From Maricaulis sp963976135 (lineage in GTDB: Bacteria > Pseudomonadota > Alphaproteobacteria > Caulobacterales > Maricaulaceae): 49,415 nucleotides of DNA. The stretch spans positions 1 to 49,415 of the forward strand of contig NZ_CAXBKN010000004.1 in NCBI RefSeq assembly GCF_963976135.1, written 5' to 3'. Shown here piece by piece: positions 24,335 through 33,088 of the stretch. A program made the translations under genes and the position numbers. Position 1 is the stretch's first letter; every line of letters begins with the position of its first letter. The notes beneath the pieces are model-generated. The model did not search any database. It was given only the letters and a program-made list of their open reading frames with translations, and was not told where the DNA came from.

Positions 24335-26106
24335 TGATATTCCCCCGCAGCGCCGCCAATACGGCCCAGTCGCTGAAACGCCCAGCGTACACGATTTGGC
24401 GGCCGGTCGCCTGCCCCGAACGGCTCAGCCTCACCCTGGACGACAATCTGGGTGGCGCGCTGGGGCGGAGCACCGGCGGCGAGATAGACGGAGCGCTCCA
24501 GCCGGATTGGTTCGCCATCGCAGCGGAAACGCCAGCCCGCACCGCTGGGCTGCACAAGCAGTACGCTCATCGAGTCGCGGGCCAGGGAGGCCCGGACACC
24601 GGGATGCAGATGGAAGCGGATGGCAAAGCGCCAGCGCACATCGACATCCTCCGGCGCGCCATCATCAATCGGACGGAAGAGTGCGTCCTCGCCGCGGACG
24701 TCGCCGCCATCGGCCGCCAGGAAAATCCGGCGCCGGTGCGAAAGCCCGTATTCTTCGCGATAACCTTCATGCCCGCCTTCCAGCCAGACGCCCATTTCTT
24801 CCTCATTGCGCCGTGCCGTCACCGGTCCGGGCGAACTTGCGAGCCGGGGGCCCAGCAGGGCGCGGCGCCAGCCGGGCGCGAGCAGGCGCGCCGAGGAGGT
24901 TTCTTCCAGGGTCAAGGTTGAATGGGCCGCGGTGGCGCGGACCGCTTCGCGCCAATTGGCGGGCTGATCATCGCCCCAGCCGCAATTGACGACGAGGCGG
25001 CCACTGGCGGTGCAGAGTTCGAAGGCGAGCGCGGAGGCGTGAGCTTCGACGCTGAGCTCGCCGCGCGGGGGCTCGCCGACATCAAGCAGGACCGTTGCGC
25101 CGCCGGCATGGGCGCGTTGATAGCCGGAATGCGGTGCAAATCCGAATGAGCGTGATTTGATGTCGCCGCGCTCAAGTATGGCTGCCAGCGCGTTCCGGTC
25201 GCCTTCGCCGCCACCGTGAAAACTTGCCAACCCGCCATCGATACACTGAAAAAAGCGCGCCATTGGCGCCAGCCGGTCAATAACCCGTAGCAGCGAGGAC
25301 GGGAGTTCGGTCTCGAGTTCAGCGGCCACATCACGCACGGTAACCAGGTCGATCAAGGCCTCGGCCACGGCCCGGGGTGCGCGGGACAAATGCCCGCCAT
25401 CGGGCAGGATCTGGCGGTCAATCTCATGATTATAGGTCGAGATCGCGGCCCTGAGCATGGCCGACTCGCCGGGCAGGCAAAGGGCGGCGAGAGTCAGGGC
25501 AGCCGCGCAGCGCAAGCGGATCGTGCCATCGGGTGCCAGTGGCAGGGCGCGTTGCAGATAGCGTGTCTGGCGCACCAGGCAGCGCATCCGGGCGGCGTGG
25601 AGCCGCTGCGCCTCCCTGTCATCATCGGCCGGGGCAGCGAACAGCAACTCGCCGCAGCGCAGCCAGTTCATCAGCCGCGATGACAACACGTCCTGTGACC
25701 AGGAAAAGCTGTTCCAGCGGCCAAAACCCTGAATCCAGGTATCGACCAGCCGGCGTGCTTCATCGCCGGCCGCATCGGCAGCGGCACAATCGCGCAGCCA
25801 GCTGAAACTGTGCAGCCCGCGCGCGAAGGCCCGTGATGGCGTCGAGCGCGACCAGATGCCAATCTTTCCGGATGCGGCATTGAGCTGGTCCCCGGCGAGC
25901 TGGAAGCGGCCTTGGAGAATCTCTGCTCCGCGCGCGGCATCGCCCGGGTAGAAATCGGTGGGGAAGCTTGTGAGTCTCTCGGGAATCGGGCCGAGCGCAC
26001 GCATGGAGCGCAGCAGGCCGATCGCGTTGACTGTCGAGGAGGCTTCGCGTCTCAGCGCCTGGACGGCGGATATCGGATAGTCAGACAGACGGACCGCGCC
26101 AGCCAT
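24331..26106 (-). CDS. Heparinase II/III family protein
   Basis: This 591-residue protein has an N-terminal all-helical toroid (TDFYPGDAARGAEILQGRFQ, then LHSFSWLRDC and RWNSFSWSQDVLSSRLMNWL) and a C-terminal beta-sandwich typical of heparinase II/III lyases. The second half carries FAPHSGYQRAHAGGATVLLD, VVNCGWGDD and AAHSTLTLEETSSA, matching the conserved C-terminal block. No signal peptide is seen, although family members are usually exported. Genes of this type are commonly found between rsmB and purH in alphaproteobacteria, where they are poorly characterised. It begins five bases after rpe and overlaps the next gene by ATGA. Confidence 0.9.
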   Translation of the reverse strand: MAGAVRLSDYPISAVQALRREASSTVNAIGLLRSMRALGPIPERLTSFPTDFYPGDAARGAEILQGRFQLAGDQLNAASGKIGIWSRSTPSRAFARGLHSFSWLRDCAAADAAGDEARRLVDTWIQGFGRWNSFSWSQDVLSSRLMNWLRCGELLFAAPADDDREAQRLHAARMRCLVRQTRYLQRALPLAPDGTIRLRCAAALTLAALCLPGESAMLRAAISTYNHEIDRQILPDGGHLSRAPRAVAEALIDLVTVRDVAAELETELPSSLLRVIDRLAPMARFFQCIDGGLASFHGGGEGDRNALAAILERGDIKSRSFGFAPHSGYQRAHAGGATVLLDVGEPPRGELSVEAHASALAFELCTASGRLVVNCGWGDDQPANWREAVRATAAHSTLTLEETSSARLLAPGWRRALLGPRLASSPGPVTARRNEEEMGVWLEGGHEGYREEYGLSHRRRIFLAADGGDVRGEDALFRPIDDGAPEDVDVRWRFAIRFHLHPGVRASLARDSMSVLLVQPSGAGWRFRCDGEPIRLERSVYLAAGAPPQRATQIVVQGEAEPFGAGDRPPNRVRWAFQRLGRIGGAAGEYQ

Positions 26107-26111
26107 TGCCG

Positions 26112-26771
26112 CTACCCACGCAACGCGTTGATATTGTGCTGATACAGGTCCGGACCGCCCTTGAAGACAGCAGAGCCGGCGACCAGGGCACTGGCCCCGG
26201 CATTGATGCAGGCGCCGGCATTGGCCGGTGTCACACCGCCATCCACTTCGATGATTGTCGCCAGGCCTCGCTGCTCGATCAGTTCGCGCAGGGTTTCGAT
26301 CTTGCGCAATTGGCTGTCGATGAAGCTCTGGCCACCAAAACCCGGATTGACGCTCATCACCAGCACGAGATCGAGCTCGTCGAGCACATAATCGATCATG
26401 TCGGGCGAGGAAGACGGGTTGAGCGCCGCACCGGCCCTGGCACCGCGCGCCTTGATCGCCTGCACGGTGCGGTGAAAATGCGGACCGGCTTCTGGGTGTG
26501 CCGTGATGATATTGGCGCCGGCTTCAATGAAGGCGTCGATATAGGGGTCGACGGGCGTGATCATCAAATGGACGTCAAAAGGCTTGTCGCTATGCGGCCG
26601 CAGCGCCTTGATGACGCCGGGCCCGATCGTCAGATTGGGCACGAAATGCCCGTCCATCACATCAATATGGATCCAGTCGGCGCCGGCCGCGTCGATCGCG
26701 CGAACCTCGTCGCCGAGCCGGGCGAAATCCGCCGACAGGATGGATGGTGAAATGTAAACCGGAGCGCCCAT
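26112..26771 (-). CDS. rpe: Ribulose-phosphate 3-epimerase
   Basis: A 219-residue TIM-barrel enzyme that interconverts ribulose 5-phosphate and xylulose 5-phosphate. Active-site motifs are ISPSILSADFARLGDE, WIHIDVMDGHFVPNLT (catalytic Asp), FDVHLMI, LVLVMSVNPGFGGQSFI and IIEVDGGVTPANA (second Asp). An in-frame TTG at 26807 could add 12 residues, but the ATG at 26771 gives the normal N-terminus (MGAPVYISPS). It lies 71 bases downstream of rsmB and five bases before the heparinase gene on the same strand. Confidence 0.96.
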   Translation of the reverse strand: MGAPVYISPSILSADFARLGDEVRAIDAAGADWIHIDVMDGHFVPNLTIGPGVIKALRPHSDKPFDVHLMITPVDPYIDAFIEAGANIITAHPEAGPHFHRTVQAIKARGARAGAALNPSSSPDMIDYVLDELDLVLVMSVNPGFGGQSFIDSQLRKIETLRELIEQRGLATIIEVDGGVTPANAGACINAGASALVAGSAVFKGGPDLYQHNINALRG

Positions 26772-26842
26772 GACAGATCGGATAACAGTGCTGTAGCACA
26801 CGTGCAAGACACGCCCGCCGATCCCGCTGAAACAGTGGTCGA

Positions 26843-28138
26843 TCAGGCGCGTTTCGAGAAGCGGGCGATGAAGAAACCATCCATGCCGCCATGGCTGCGC
26901 CAGACCGCTGGCGTCACCCGCATAAATCCGCCCTTGGTGACCGATTCGGCCAGGTCGGTCAGCTCGGTCCGGGTGATGGCGAACGGCGCCAGGCTTTCAT
27001 AATTGGAGATCGTATTGGCCAGCGCCTCGCCCTCCTGGGGCTGAAGCGAACAGGTGCAGACGATCAGGCGCCCGCCCGGCTTGATCATCCGGATCGCCGA
27101 CTTGATCAGCTCGAACTGGAGCGATTGCAGCTTGGCCACGTCCTCGGGACGCTTGATCCAGGCACCTTCCGGATGGCGGCGCAGGGTGCCGGTCGCGGTG
27201 CAGGGCGCATCGAGCAGGACAGCATCGACGCGATTATCGGGACGCCAGCTGCGGCCATCATCGACCACGAGTTCGGCTTCCAGGCCGGTGCGCTGCAGGT
27301 TTTCGCTGACCCGCTTCATGCGTTGCTCGGACACGTCGACGGCGATGACCTTGGCACCCATGGCGGCCAGCTGCATCGTCTTGCCACCGGGGGCGGCGCA
27401 GAGATCGACAATGGTTTCGCCCGGCTTGACCCGCAGCAGCTGGGCGGGAAGCGAGGCGGCGGCATCCTGGGCCCACCAGGCTCCTGTCGCGAAGCCCGGC
27501 AGGGTGGTCAGATCGGTGATGCTGGCGCGGCGCAGTGTGCCATTGGGCAGAATGGTGGCACCCAGTTCGGCAGCCCAGTGTTCGCGCTCGGATGGAATCT
27601 TGACCGTCAGATCGAGCGGCGGGGTTTCCAGCAGGGCATTGGCGATCTTGCTGAGCTGGCCTGGCCCGTAGGCGGTGCGCCAGCTCTGGACCAGCCATTC
27701 CGGCAGGTTTTCCTGCGGCGCGCTTGCGCCGGCGATCGCGGCGCCTTCGCGGTCGACCTTGCGCAGGACGGCATTGACGAGGCCCTTGAGGCGGCGCGAT
27801 TTGTCATCCTCGTCGGCCAGCGAGACGGCCGAGGAGACGGCAGCGTGCGGCGGTACGCCCATCCACAGCAATTGCGCGGCACCGGTCAGCAATATGGCCT
27901 GGATCGGAGCGGCATTTTCCTCGATCGGCCTGGCGAGGAATTTGTTCAGGACCAGCCGGGTCTGACCGAGGCGGCGGAAGGTCGTCGAGACAATAGCCCG
28001 GGCAAAACCGCGGTCACGATCGCTCATCGCCGCAAAGCCGGGATCGCGATCCAGGGCGGATTCAATCGTTTTGTGCTGTTTGAGCACAAGCGAATAGGCC
28101 CGGGCAGCCACCCGGCGGGGATCTAGTCCATCACTCAT
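26843..28138 (-). CDS. rsmB: 16S rRNA m5C967 methyltransferase RsmB
   Basis: A 431-residue RsmB/Sun enzyme that methylates C967 of 16S rRNA. The N-terminal NusB-like domain (about 1-140) has FARAIVSTTFRRLGQ and LVNAVLRKVDREG. The C-terminal Rossmann methyltransferase has VDLCAAPGGKTMQLA (SAM binding), AVLLDAPCTATGTLRRHPE with one catalytic Cys, and IVCTCSLQPQEGE with the second. It heads the run rsmB-rpe-heparinase-capD-like-purH and diverges from the SDHAF4-like gene. A long plus-strand frame over it is a shadow. Confidence 0.95.
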   Translation of the reverse strand: MSDGLDPRRVAARAYSLVLKQHKTIESALDRDPGFAAMSDRDRGFARAIVSTTFRRLGQTRLVLNKFLARPIEENAAPIQAILLTGAAQLLWMGVPPHAAVSSAVSLADEDDKSRRLKGLVNAVLRKVDREGAAIAGASAPQENLPEWLVQSWRTAYGPGQLSKIANALLETPPLDLTVKIPSEREHWAAELGATILPNGTLRRASITDLTTLPGFATGAWWAQDAAASLPAQLLRVKPGETIVDLCAAPGGKTMQLAAMGAKVIAVDVSEQRMKRVSENLQRTGLEAELVVDDGRSWRPDNRVDAVLLDAPCTATGTLRRHPEGAWIKRPEDVAKLQSLQFELIKSAIRMIKPGGRLIVCTCSLQPQEGEALANTISNYESLAPFAITRTELTDLAESVTKGGFMRVTPAVWRSHGGMDGFFIARFSKRA

Positions 28139-28246
28139 GCGCGCCAGCTAGCACGGCGGCCGGGCTGCGTCTAATAATCCCGGCGGCACGGCTCGCTTGC
28201 AGTTCCGTGCTTGGCGCGGCCGCCCGGGCGCTGTAACGGAGTAGGC

Positions 28247-28456
28247 ATGCAAGAGACCCCGGAAAATCCCGCCACCGCCCCGGCCCCTGACAAACTGCTG
28301 ACACCTGCGGCGCAGCGCGCCCTGGCTGAAGCGAAGGCAAGACAGGCCGCGATTGATGAAGCGGCGAATGGCCCGGCCGAAACCGGTGGCCCGAAAGGCC
28401 TTGAGCCGACCCGGTTTGGTGATTGGGAGCGCAAGGGCATGGCCAGCGATTTCTGA
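28247..28456 (+). CDS. DUF1674/SDHAF4-type succinate dehydrogenase assembly factor
   Basis: A 69-residue protein whose C-terminus reads GGPKGLEPTRFGDWERKGMA followed by SDF, the hallmark of the SDHAF4 (DUF1674) family. In mitochondria this factor binds the flavinated SdhA subunit and protects it before complex II assembly; the bacterial homologue is assumed to do the same. The N-terminal half (Pro/Ala-rich, then a short helix) is flexible. I chose the ATG at 28247, with GGAG just upstream, over an in-frame ATG at 28211. It diverges from rsmB; no sdh genes are nearby. Confidence 0.9.
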   Translation: MQETPENPATAPAPDKLLTPAAQRALAEAKARQAAIDEAANGPAETGGPKGLEPTRFGDWERKGMASDF

Positions 28457-28532
28457 GCCAGGCTGCGAGGCGCCCTGTTCGGAGACACTCTGTTCCCAAA
28501 CAACCATCTACCCCAGAAAGCCGCCATCAAAT

Positions 28533-28550
28533 CGGCAGATTCGCCTGCCG
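28533..28550 (+). terminator. Possible hairpin after the SDHAF4-like gene
   Basis: CGGCAG (28533-28538) and CTGCCG (28545-28550) form a 6-bp stem with an ATTCGC loop, 77 bases after the stop. There is no T-tract, so it is a weak terminator candidate only. Confidence 0.3.
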
Positions 28551-28596
28551 GGTGCGTTCGCTTTGAGCGCTGCCCTGACCGGGTTAATGTGCCGGA

Positions 28597-29382
28597 ATGA
28601 AACGTTTGCTCGCCTCGGTGCTGGCAGTCGCGGTGGCCGGACCGGTTGCCTTCGCCCAGCCGCTAACGGAACCCCGCCTCGCCGGGGGGCCCGAGCGTAT
28701 CTGTAGCGCCGACGAGATCCGCCAGGCGCTGGCCGGAAGCTATACCGGTTCGCCCTGCCGCTTCACGGAAATGCCCGCCGGGCTGGACGCGGCGCCTCGA
28801 CGGCCGGTTCCGCAGCAGGCTGCGGCCGGACCGGCCCTCGTGCCGGCTGGTTCTGCCACGCACTCCATCTCGCCGCAGCCGGCGTATCACAGCCCGCCCC
28901 TTCTTGCCCGGCCCGAACAGGTTCGGCCGGTCAGTTACAGAGAGCATATTCCGGCCGCCCAGCCTGTGGTGGTTTCGCAAAGCCGCCGGGGCAATGCCTT
29001 TATCGATTCGCAGCAGGGCTTGAGCGTGCGGTCGCATGGGGCGGAGCGGGCGCAGACAGTGGGCCGGCAATGGCCGCCGCAACAGGATGCCCCGGCAGCC
29101 GCCCGCCCATCACACCGACCAGAAACCCGTCACGGCGAGGTTGAAGATCGCCATGGCGACACTATTCGTCTGAGTGATGAATTCTTCAGTGGCTCTCTGG
29201 TGGGCGGTGTCGAGCGGCCCTACGCACCGGTTTACAGCTATCGCGGCATGATTTTGATCGCGGCTGACGGCCAGGTCCGAACCGGCCATACCGGTCCCGG
29301 GCAGAGGGTCTGGCAAGTACAGGCGCTCGATCACCGCACGGTACCTGTGTCGCGTGTCGGCCACCGCCGTGCACACCCCTGA
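28597..29382 (+). CDS. Secreted proline-rich protein of unknown function
   Basis: A 261-residue protein with a typical signal peptide (MKRLLASVLAVAVAGPVAFA). The mature N-terminus carries two cysteines (ERICSADEIRQALAGSYTG, then SPCRFTEMP) that could form a disulfide. The next 140 residues are rich in Pro, Ala, Gln and Arg, look disordered and show no exact repeat. The C-terminus (residues 190-255) seems folded, with VYSYRGMILIAADGQVRTGH and WQVQALDHRTVPVSRVGHRR. I do not recognise a domain. Codon use is like its neighbours. It converges with pyrF, 21 bases apart. Confidence 0.7.
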   Translation: MKRLLASVLAVAVAGPVAFAQPLTEPRLAGGPERICSADEIRQALAGSYTGSPCRFTEMPAGLDAAPRRPVPQQAAAGPALVPAGSATHSISPQPAYHSPPLLARPEQVRPVSYREHIPAAQPVVVSQSRRGNAFIDSQQGLSVRSHGAERAQTVGRQWPPQQDAPAAARPSHRPETRHGEVEDRHGDTIRLSDEFFSGSLVGGVERPYAPVYSYRGMILIAADGQVRTGHTGPGQRVWQVQALDHRTVPVSRVGHRRAHP

Positions 29383-29403
29383 GCCTCAAGAGCTGACCGG
29401 CTC

Positions 29404-30117
29404 CTAGACCGTCACGGGCTTCGGCGATGCTGCAGCCATTTCGGCAATGATGGCGCGCGCTGCGGCGGACGGGTCGGTCGCGGCATTGATTGGCCGCCCG
29501 ACCACCAGATGGGTCGAGCCATCGTGCAGGGCCGATCCCGGCGTGGCGACGCGTTTCTGATCATCGGCCGCGGCGCCCGCCGGCCGAATCCCCGGCGTGA
29601 CAATGAGGAAATCGCCGCCAAATTTCTGACGGATCTCTGCAGCCTCATGGGCGCTGGCGACGATGCCATCGACGCCGGCCTCCAGGCTCTGCTCGACCCG
29701 GCGCATCACCAGATCGCGCGCGCCGAAGGCATAGCCCATTTCCGTCAGCATTTCGTCGTCATAGCAAGTCATCACAGTGACGCCGAGAATTTTCAGATGA
29801 CGCTCGCCGCGGCCGGCGACGGCGGCGCGCATCACGGCCGGTTCGGCGTGCACGGTGAGCAGGTCCGCACCGGTATCGGCGAGGCTGCGTGTTGCTTTTT
29901 CGACCGTCGCCGGGATGTCGTGCAGCTTGTAGTCAAGGAAAACCTGCTTGCCGGCCTGTTTCAGGCGGGTCGAGAGCTCCATGCCGCCGATCGGGATGAG
30001 TTGAAGCCCGATCTTGTAGAAATTGACGGTATCGCCGAGCGCTTCGATAAGCGCCCATGCGTCGGAGACAGTCGGCTTATCGAGCGCGACGATCAGGCGG
30101 GGATCAGCTTGTAACAT
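29404..30117 (-). CDS. pyrF: Orotidine 5'-phosphate decarboxylase
   Basis: A 237-residue TIM-barrel enzyme performing the last step of UMP synthesis. Motifs are LIVALDKP, FYKIGLQLIPIGG, the catalytic Lys/Asp cluster VFLDYKLHDIPATVEKATRS, LLTVHAEPAVMRAA, ILGVTVMTCYDDEML and FLIVTPGIRPAGA. The phosphate-binding end is GRPINAATDPSAAARAII. Its length is normal. It follows the LysE gene after 11 bases on the same strand and may share its transcript; no other pyr gene is in the window. Confidence 0.97.
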   Translation of the reverse strand: MLQADPRLIVALDKPTVSDAWALIEALGDTVNFYKIGLQLIPIGGMELSTRLKQAGKQVFLDYKLHDIPATVEKATRSLADTGADLLTVHAEPAVMRAAVAGRGERHLKILGVTVMTCYDDEMLTEMGYAFGARDLVMRRVEQSLEAGVDGIVASAHEAAEIRQKFGGDFLIVTPGIRPAGAAADDQKRVATPGSALHDGSTHLVVGRPINAATDPSAAARAIIAEMAAASPKPVTV

Positions 30118-30128
30118 AAGCTGTAGGT

Positions 30129-30755
30129 CTAGTCGGTATTGCTGCTGAAGATCAAGCGCAAACCGAGCCCCCCGAAAGCTGTGGCGGCCAGACCGTTCAG
30201 CACCCGGCGCAGGGTCAGTGAACGGGCCAGGCGGGCCTGCGCCGCGCCGGCCGCCAGCGCGACCGCGACCAGGACCATGGTTCCCATCGCGAAGAACATC
30301 CCGCCGAGCATCAGCATCTGGATCCAGACGGGCCCCAGTTCGGCATTGGTGAATTGCGGCAGGAAGGCGAGGAAGAACAGCCCGACCTTGGGATTGAGCA
30401 GATTGGTCATCAGGCCGCGCAGGAAGGCCTGCGAAGCCGAGGCCGATGCGCGGGCATGCGGTGCGGCGTCAAGCGTGCGGATCGTTTGCCAGGCCAGCCA
30501 CAGCAGATAAATGGCGCCGCCATAGCGGACCACCGCGAGCGCATGTTCGGAGGCTGTCAGCAGGGCCGCCAGCCCGATCGCCGCCGCCACGGTCCAGATT
30601 GCGCCGCCGGTGATGATGCCGGCCACCGCACCCAGCCCGGCGCGCAGACCGCGGGAGGCGGTGGTCGCGAGGGTAAAGGCCATGTCCGGTCCCGGCGTCA
30701 GCGCGAGCGCCAGACCGCCAGCGAGAAACAGCGGCAACAGGGTGAGGTCGAGCAC
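30129..30755 (-). CDS. LysE/RhtB-family amino-acid exporter
   Basis: A 208-residue inner-membrane protein of the LysE family, with about six hydrophobic segments. The N-terminal signature is LALTPGPDMAFTLATTASRG, then AGLGAVAGIITGGAIWTVAA, followed by AIYLLWLAWQTIR and LMTNLLNPKVGLFFLAFLPQ. Relatives export homoserine, threonine, lysine or related metabolites; the substrate here cannot be predicted. It lies three bases after the short-chain dehydrogenase stop and 11 before pyrF, so the three probably form one operon. Confidence 0.92.
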   Translation of the reverse strand: MLDLTLLPLFLAGGLALALTPGPDMAFTLATTASRGLRAGLGAVAGIITGGAIWTVAAAIGLAALLTASEHALAVVRYGGAIYLLWLAWQTIRTLDAAPHARASASASQAFLRGLMTNLLNPKVGLFFLAFLPQFTNAELGPVWIQMLMLGGMFFAMGTMVLVAVALAAGAAQARLARSLTLRRVLNGLAATAFGGLGLRLIFSSNTD

Positions 30756-30758
30756 GGA

Positions 30759-31589
30759 TCAGTCCCCGGTGGCCCGGCTTGCCGGGTCCATCTCGCCGCG
30801 CCGGACACTGCCGCTGCTGCGCTCCATCATCCACATCGAGGCCGGGGTCGGCAGGATCTGGTTGAGGCCGGTGAGGAATTTATACCAGAGGCCTGGCACG
30901 CTGATCGGCTGATTGCGCTGGACGGCATTATAGCCGGCCTCGGCGACCTGATCGGCCGTCAGCCACCAGTAGGACGGCATTTTCGACACCAGGTCGCGCG
31001 TTTCATTGACGTCGTGGAATTCGGAATAGGTGAAGCCCGGGCAAAGGGCTGTGGCGTGGATGCCGTATTCCTTGCCCTCGAAGTGGAGTGACTGGCTGAA
31101 TTTGATCAGCGCCGACTTCACGGCGGCGTAAAGCGTGTGGCCCTTCGATCCGGGCATCAGGCCGGCGACGGAGGCGACATTGAGGATGCGGCCATAACCA
31201 CGTTCCTGCATGCCCGGCATCACCCGGTGCACGAGCTCGGCATAACTGCCCAGCATCAGCTGCAGGAAGTCGGCCTGCTGCTTCCAGCTGGTCTGGGTAT
31301 AGGTGCCGGGAAGGCCGAAACCGGCATTATTGACCAGACCGTCAATCTGGCGGCCCTCGGCCTCAACGGCGTCAATGATCTTCTTCGGGGCGCTGGCCTT
31401 GGACAGGTCGGCCGCGATGACCAGGCTGTCGACGCCATACTGGGCCTTGATTTCCTCGGCCAGGGCTTCGAGCCGGTCCTTGCGCCGCGCTGTCAGGGCG
31501 AGATCCCAGCCATTGGCGGCAAATTCGCGCGCCAGCGCCTTGCCAATGCCCGAAGAGGCGCCGGTGATCAGTACAAGGTGACGTCGCAT
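30759..31589 (-). CDS. Short-chain dehydrogenase/reductase
   Basis: A 276-residue classical SDR. NAD(P) binding is VLITGASSGIGKALA with basic residues after the second strand (ALTARRKDR), which suggests NADP. The structural motif is VNNAGFGLPG, and the catalytic set is Ser in ILNVASVAGL plus LYAAVKSAL (YxxxK). A C-terminal extension of about 80 residues includes MPSYWWLTADQVAEAGYNAV, as in DltE-like members. The frame is open to 31799, but the ATG at 31589 (MRRHLVLITG) gives the standard N-terminus. The substrate is unknown. Confidence 0.92.
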   Translation of the reverse strand: MRRHLVLITGASSGIGKALAREFAANGWDLALTARRKDRLEALAEEIKAQYGVDSLVIAADLSKASAPKKIIDAVEAEGRQIDGLVNNAGFGLPGTYTQTSWKQQADFLQLMLGSYAELVHRVMPGMQERGYGRILNVASVAGLMPGSKGHTLYAAVKSALIKFSQSLHFEGKEYGIHATALCPGFTYSEFHDVNETRDLVSKMPSYWWLTADQVAEAGYNAVQRNQPISVPGLWYKFLTGLNQILPTPASMWMMERSSGSVRRGEMDPASRATGD

Positions 31590-31666
31590 GGGCAATACTC
31601 CGGGAGGCAGGAAGGGGCAGGTGACCGGGCACAAGGTGGGAAGTGAGACGCGGAAAGTCCAGCAAG

Positions 31667-32941
31667 CTATTGCGGCCCGCCCGTCGTCCCGGCGAAAATG
31701 TGAAACGGGAAGGCCTCGACGAGGCGGCGGGAAAATTCGAGCCCGCGCACCGTATTGCCGAGCCGGTCGAGGGGCGGGCTCCAAAGGCCGATACCGCAAA
31801 CGCCGGGCACAACCAGCATCAGGCCACCCGAGACCCCGGACTTCGCCGGAAGGCCGACAACAAAGGCGAACTCGCCTGAAAAATCATACATGCCGCAAGT
31901 CAGCATCAGGGACAGCGTATTGCGTACCGTGACCGGCTCAGCGATGCGGTGGCCGGTCAGGGGGCAGACGCCGCCATTGGCCAGGGTGGCGGCCGCAACC
32001 GAGAGGGCGCGGCAGTCGAGCGAGATGGCGCAGCTGCGAAAATAGAGATCAAGCGCGCGATCAACGATGCTGCCTTCGGGGAAGACACCATGGCTGTCCA
32101 TCAACCGCGCCAGCGCGAAATTGCGCTCCGCCGTACCCTTTTCCGAATTGTAGACGGCCTCGTCAAAACTGCAGGCCTGACCGCCAATGGCCGAATTCCA
32201 GAAGCGCATCAGCATGTCGAAACGCTCGGCAACCGGACGGCCTGGGCGGATCATGGCGCTGCACATGATGGCACCGGAATTGATCATCGGATTGTGGGGG
32301 CGATTGTCGTGGTTGAGCGTCAACTCGTTGAAGCCCAGGCCGGATGGCTCGCGGCCGACGTGATGATGGACAAAACGTTCGCCGTTCAGGGCGAGGGCCA
32401 GGGCATAATTGAGCGGTTTGACCACGGATTGCAGGCAGAAGGGCGTGTCGGCCTCACCCAGGGCCATGCGCTGGCCATCAATACTGCAAACGGCGAGGCC
32501 GAAACTGTCCGGATTCTGCTTCGCCAGCTCGGGAATATAGTGGGCGACCTCGCCGCCCGTGGCGGCCTCGGCATGGGCGTAGATATTGGCGATACGATTT
32601 TCAAACACAGGAAAATTCTCGATCGCCAGATCGCCATCGAGAATCTGTAACAGGAAGCGGCTGATATCCGGGGTCAGCCCGGCTTCAATCGCCCTTGCGT
32701 CGAGCGCCACTGCGCTATCAAGAAAACGGCGGGCATCGGCCAGCCTCGGCATGTCGATATCGATGCCGGTGCGCCGCAGGCGCTGCCGGAGGTCTGTGGC
32801 GGTGGCGAGGCCCTCTTCCCGGGCGCGGCGCAGCAGGCGCGCCAACAACTCACGTGCCGTCGCAGCGTCCGGCCGGTCGTGTTCGAAACGGGCGCGGCGG
32901 CCGGCAAAACCGGAAAAGGCTGATATGGGGCGTGTAACCAT
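31667..32941 (-). CDS. glsA: Glutaminase with N-terminal extension
   Basis: A 424-residue glutaminase hydrolysing glutamine to glutamate and ammonia. The serine-dependent beta-lactamase-like core has the nucleophile in CLQSVVKPLNYALAL (SxxK), then NDRPHNPMINSGAIM-like NHDNRPHNPMINSGAIM, YNSEKGTAERNFALAR, LDLYFRSCAISLDC and FVVGLPAKSGVSGGL. About 110 residues precede the core (RELLARLLRRAREEGLATA, and ARRFLDSAVALDARAIEAGL), resembling the helical N-terminal domain of longer bacterial and animal glutaminases. It diverges from argG 147 bases away; glutamate and arginine metabolism meet here with the GDH upstream. Confidence 0.95.
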   Translation of the reverse strand: MVTRPISAFSGFAGRRARFEHDRPDAATARELLARLLRRAREEGLATATDLRQRLRRTGIDIDMPRLADARRFLDSAVALDARAIEAGLTPDISRFLLQILDGDLAIENFPVFENRIANIYAHAEAATGGEVAHYIPELAKQNPDSFGLAVCSIDGQRMALGEADTPFCLQSVVKPLNYALALALNGERFVHHHVGREPSGLGFNELTLNHDNRPHNPMINSGAIMCSAMIRPGRPVAERFDMLMRFWNSAIGGQACSFDEAVYNSEKGTAERNFALARLMDSHGVFPEGSIVDRALDLYFRSCAISLDCRALSVAAATLANGGVCPLTGHRIAEPVTVRNTLSLMLTCGMYDFSGEFAFVVGLPAKSGVSGGLMLVVPGVCGIGLWSPPLDRLGNTVRGLEFSRRLVEAFPFHIFAGTTGGPQ

Positions 32942-33088
32942 GCCGGTAGATTGCTGTGCGTCAGCTGTCTGTCCAGTGGTGATTACCCGTCATCTGCTGC
33001 TGCAAGTCGAAATATCCGGCCGGACCACTTGCGCCCAAAGGACGGGGGCGCTACGCGGGCTGCACACATTGCGAAGGGATAAGCGGCC

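Noticed and set aside
26891..28126. 411-codon plus-strand open frame over rsmB
   Set aside because: Opposite a gene with all methyltransferase motifs; Gly/Asp/Gln-rich product without domains.
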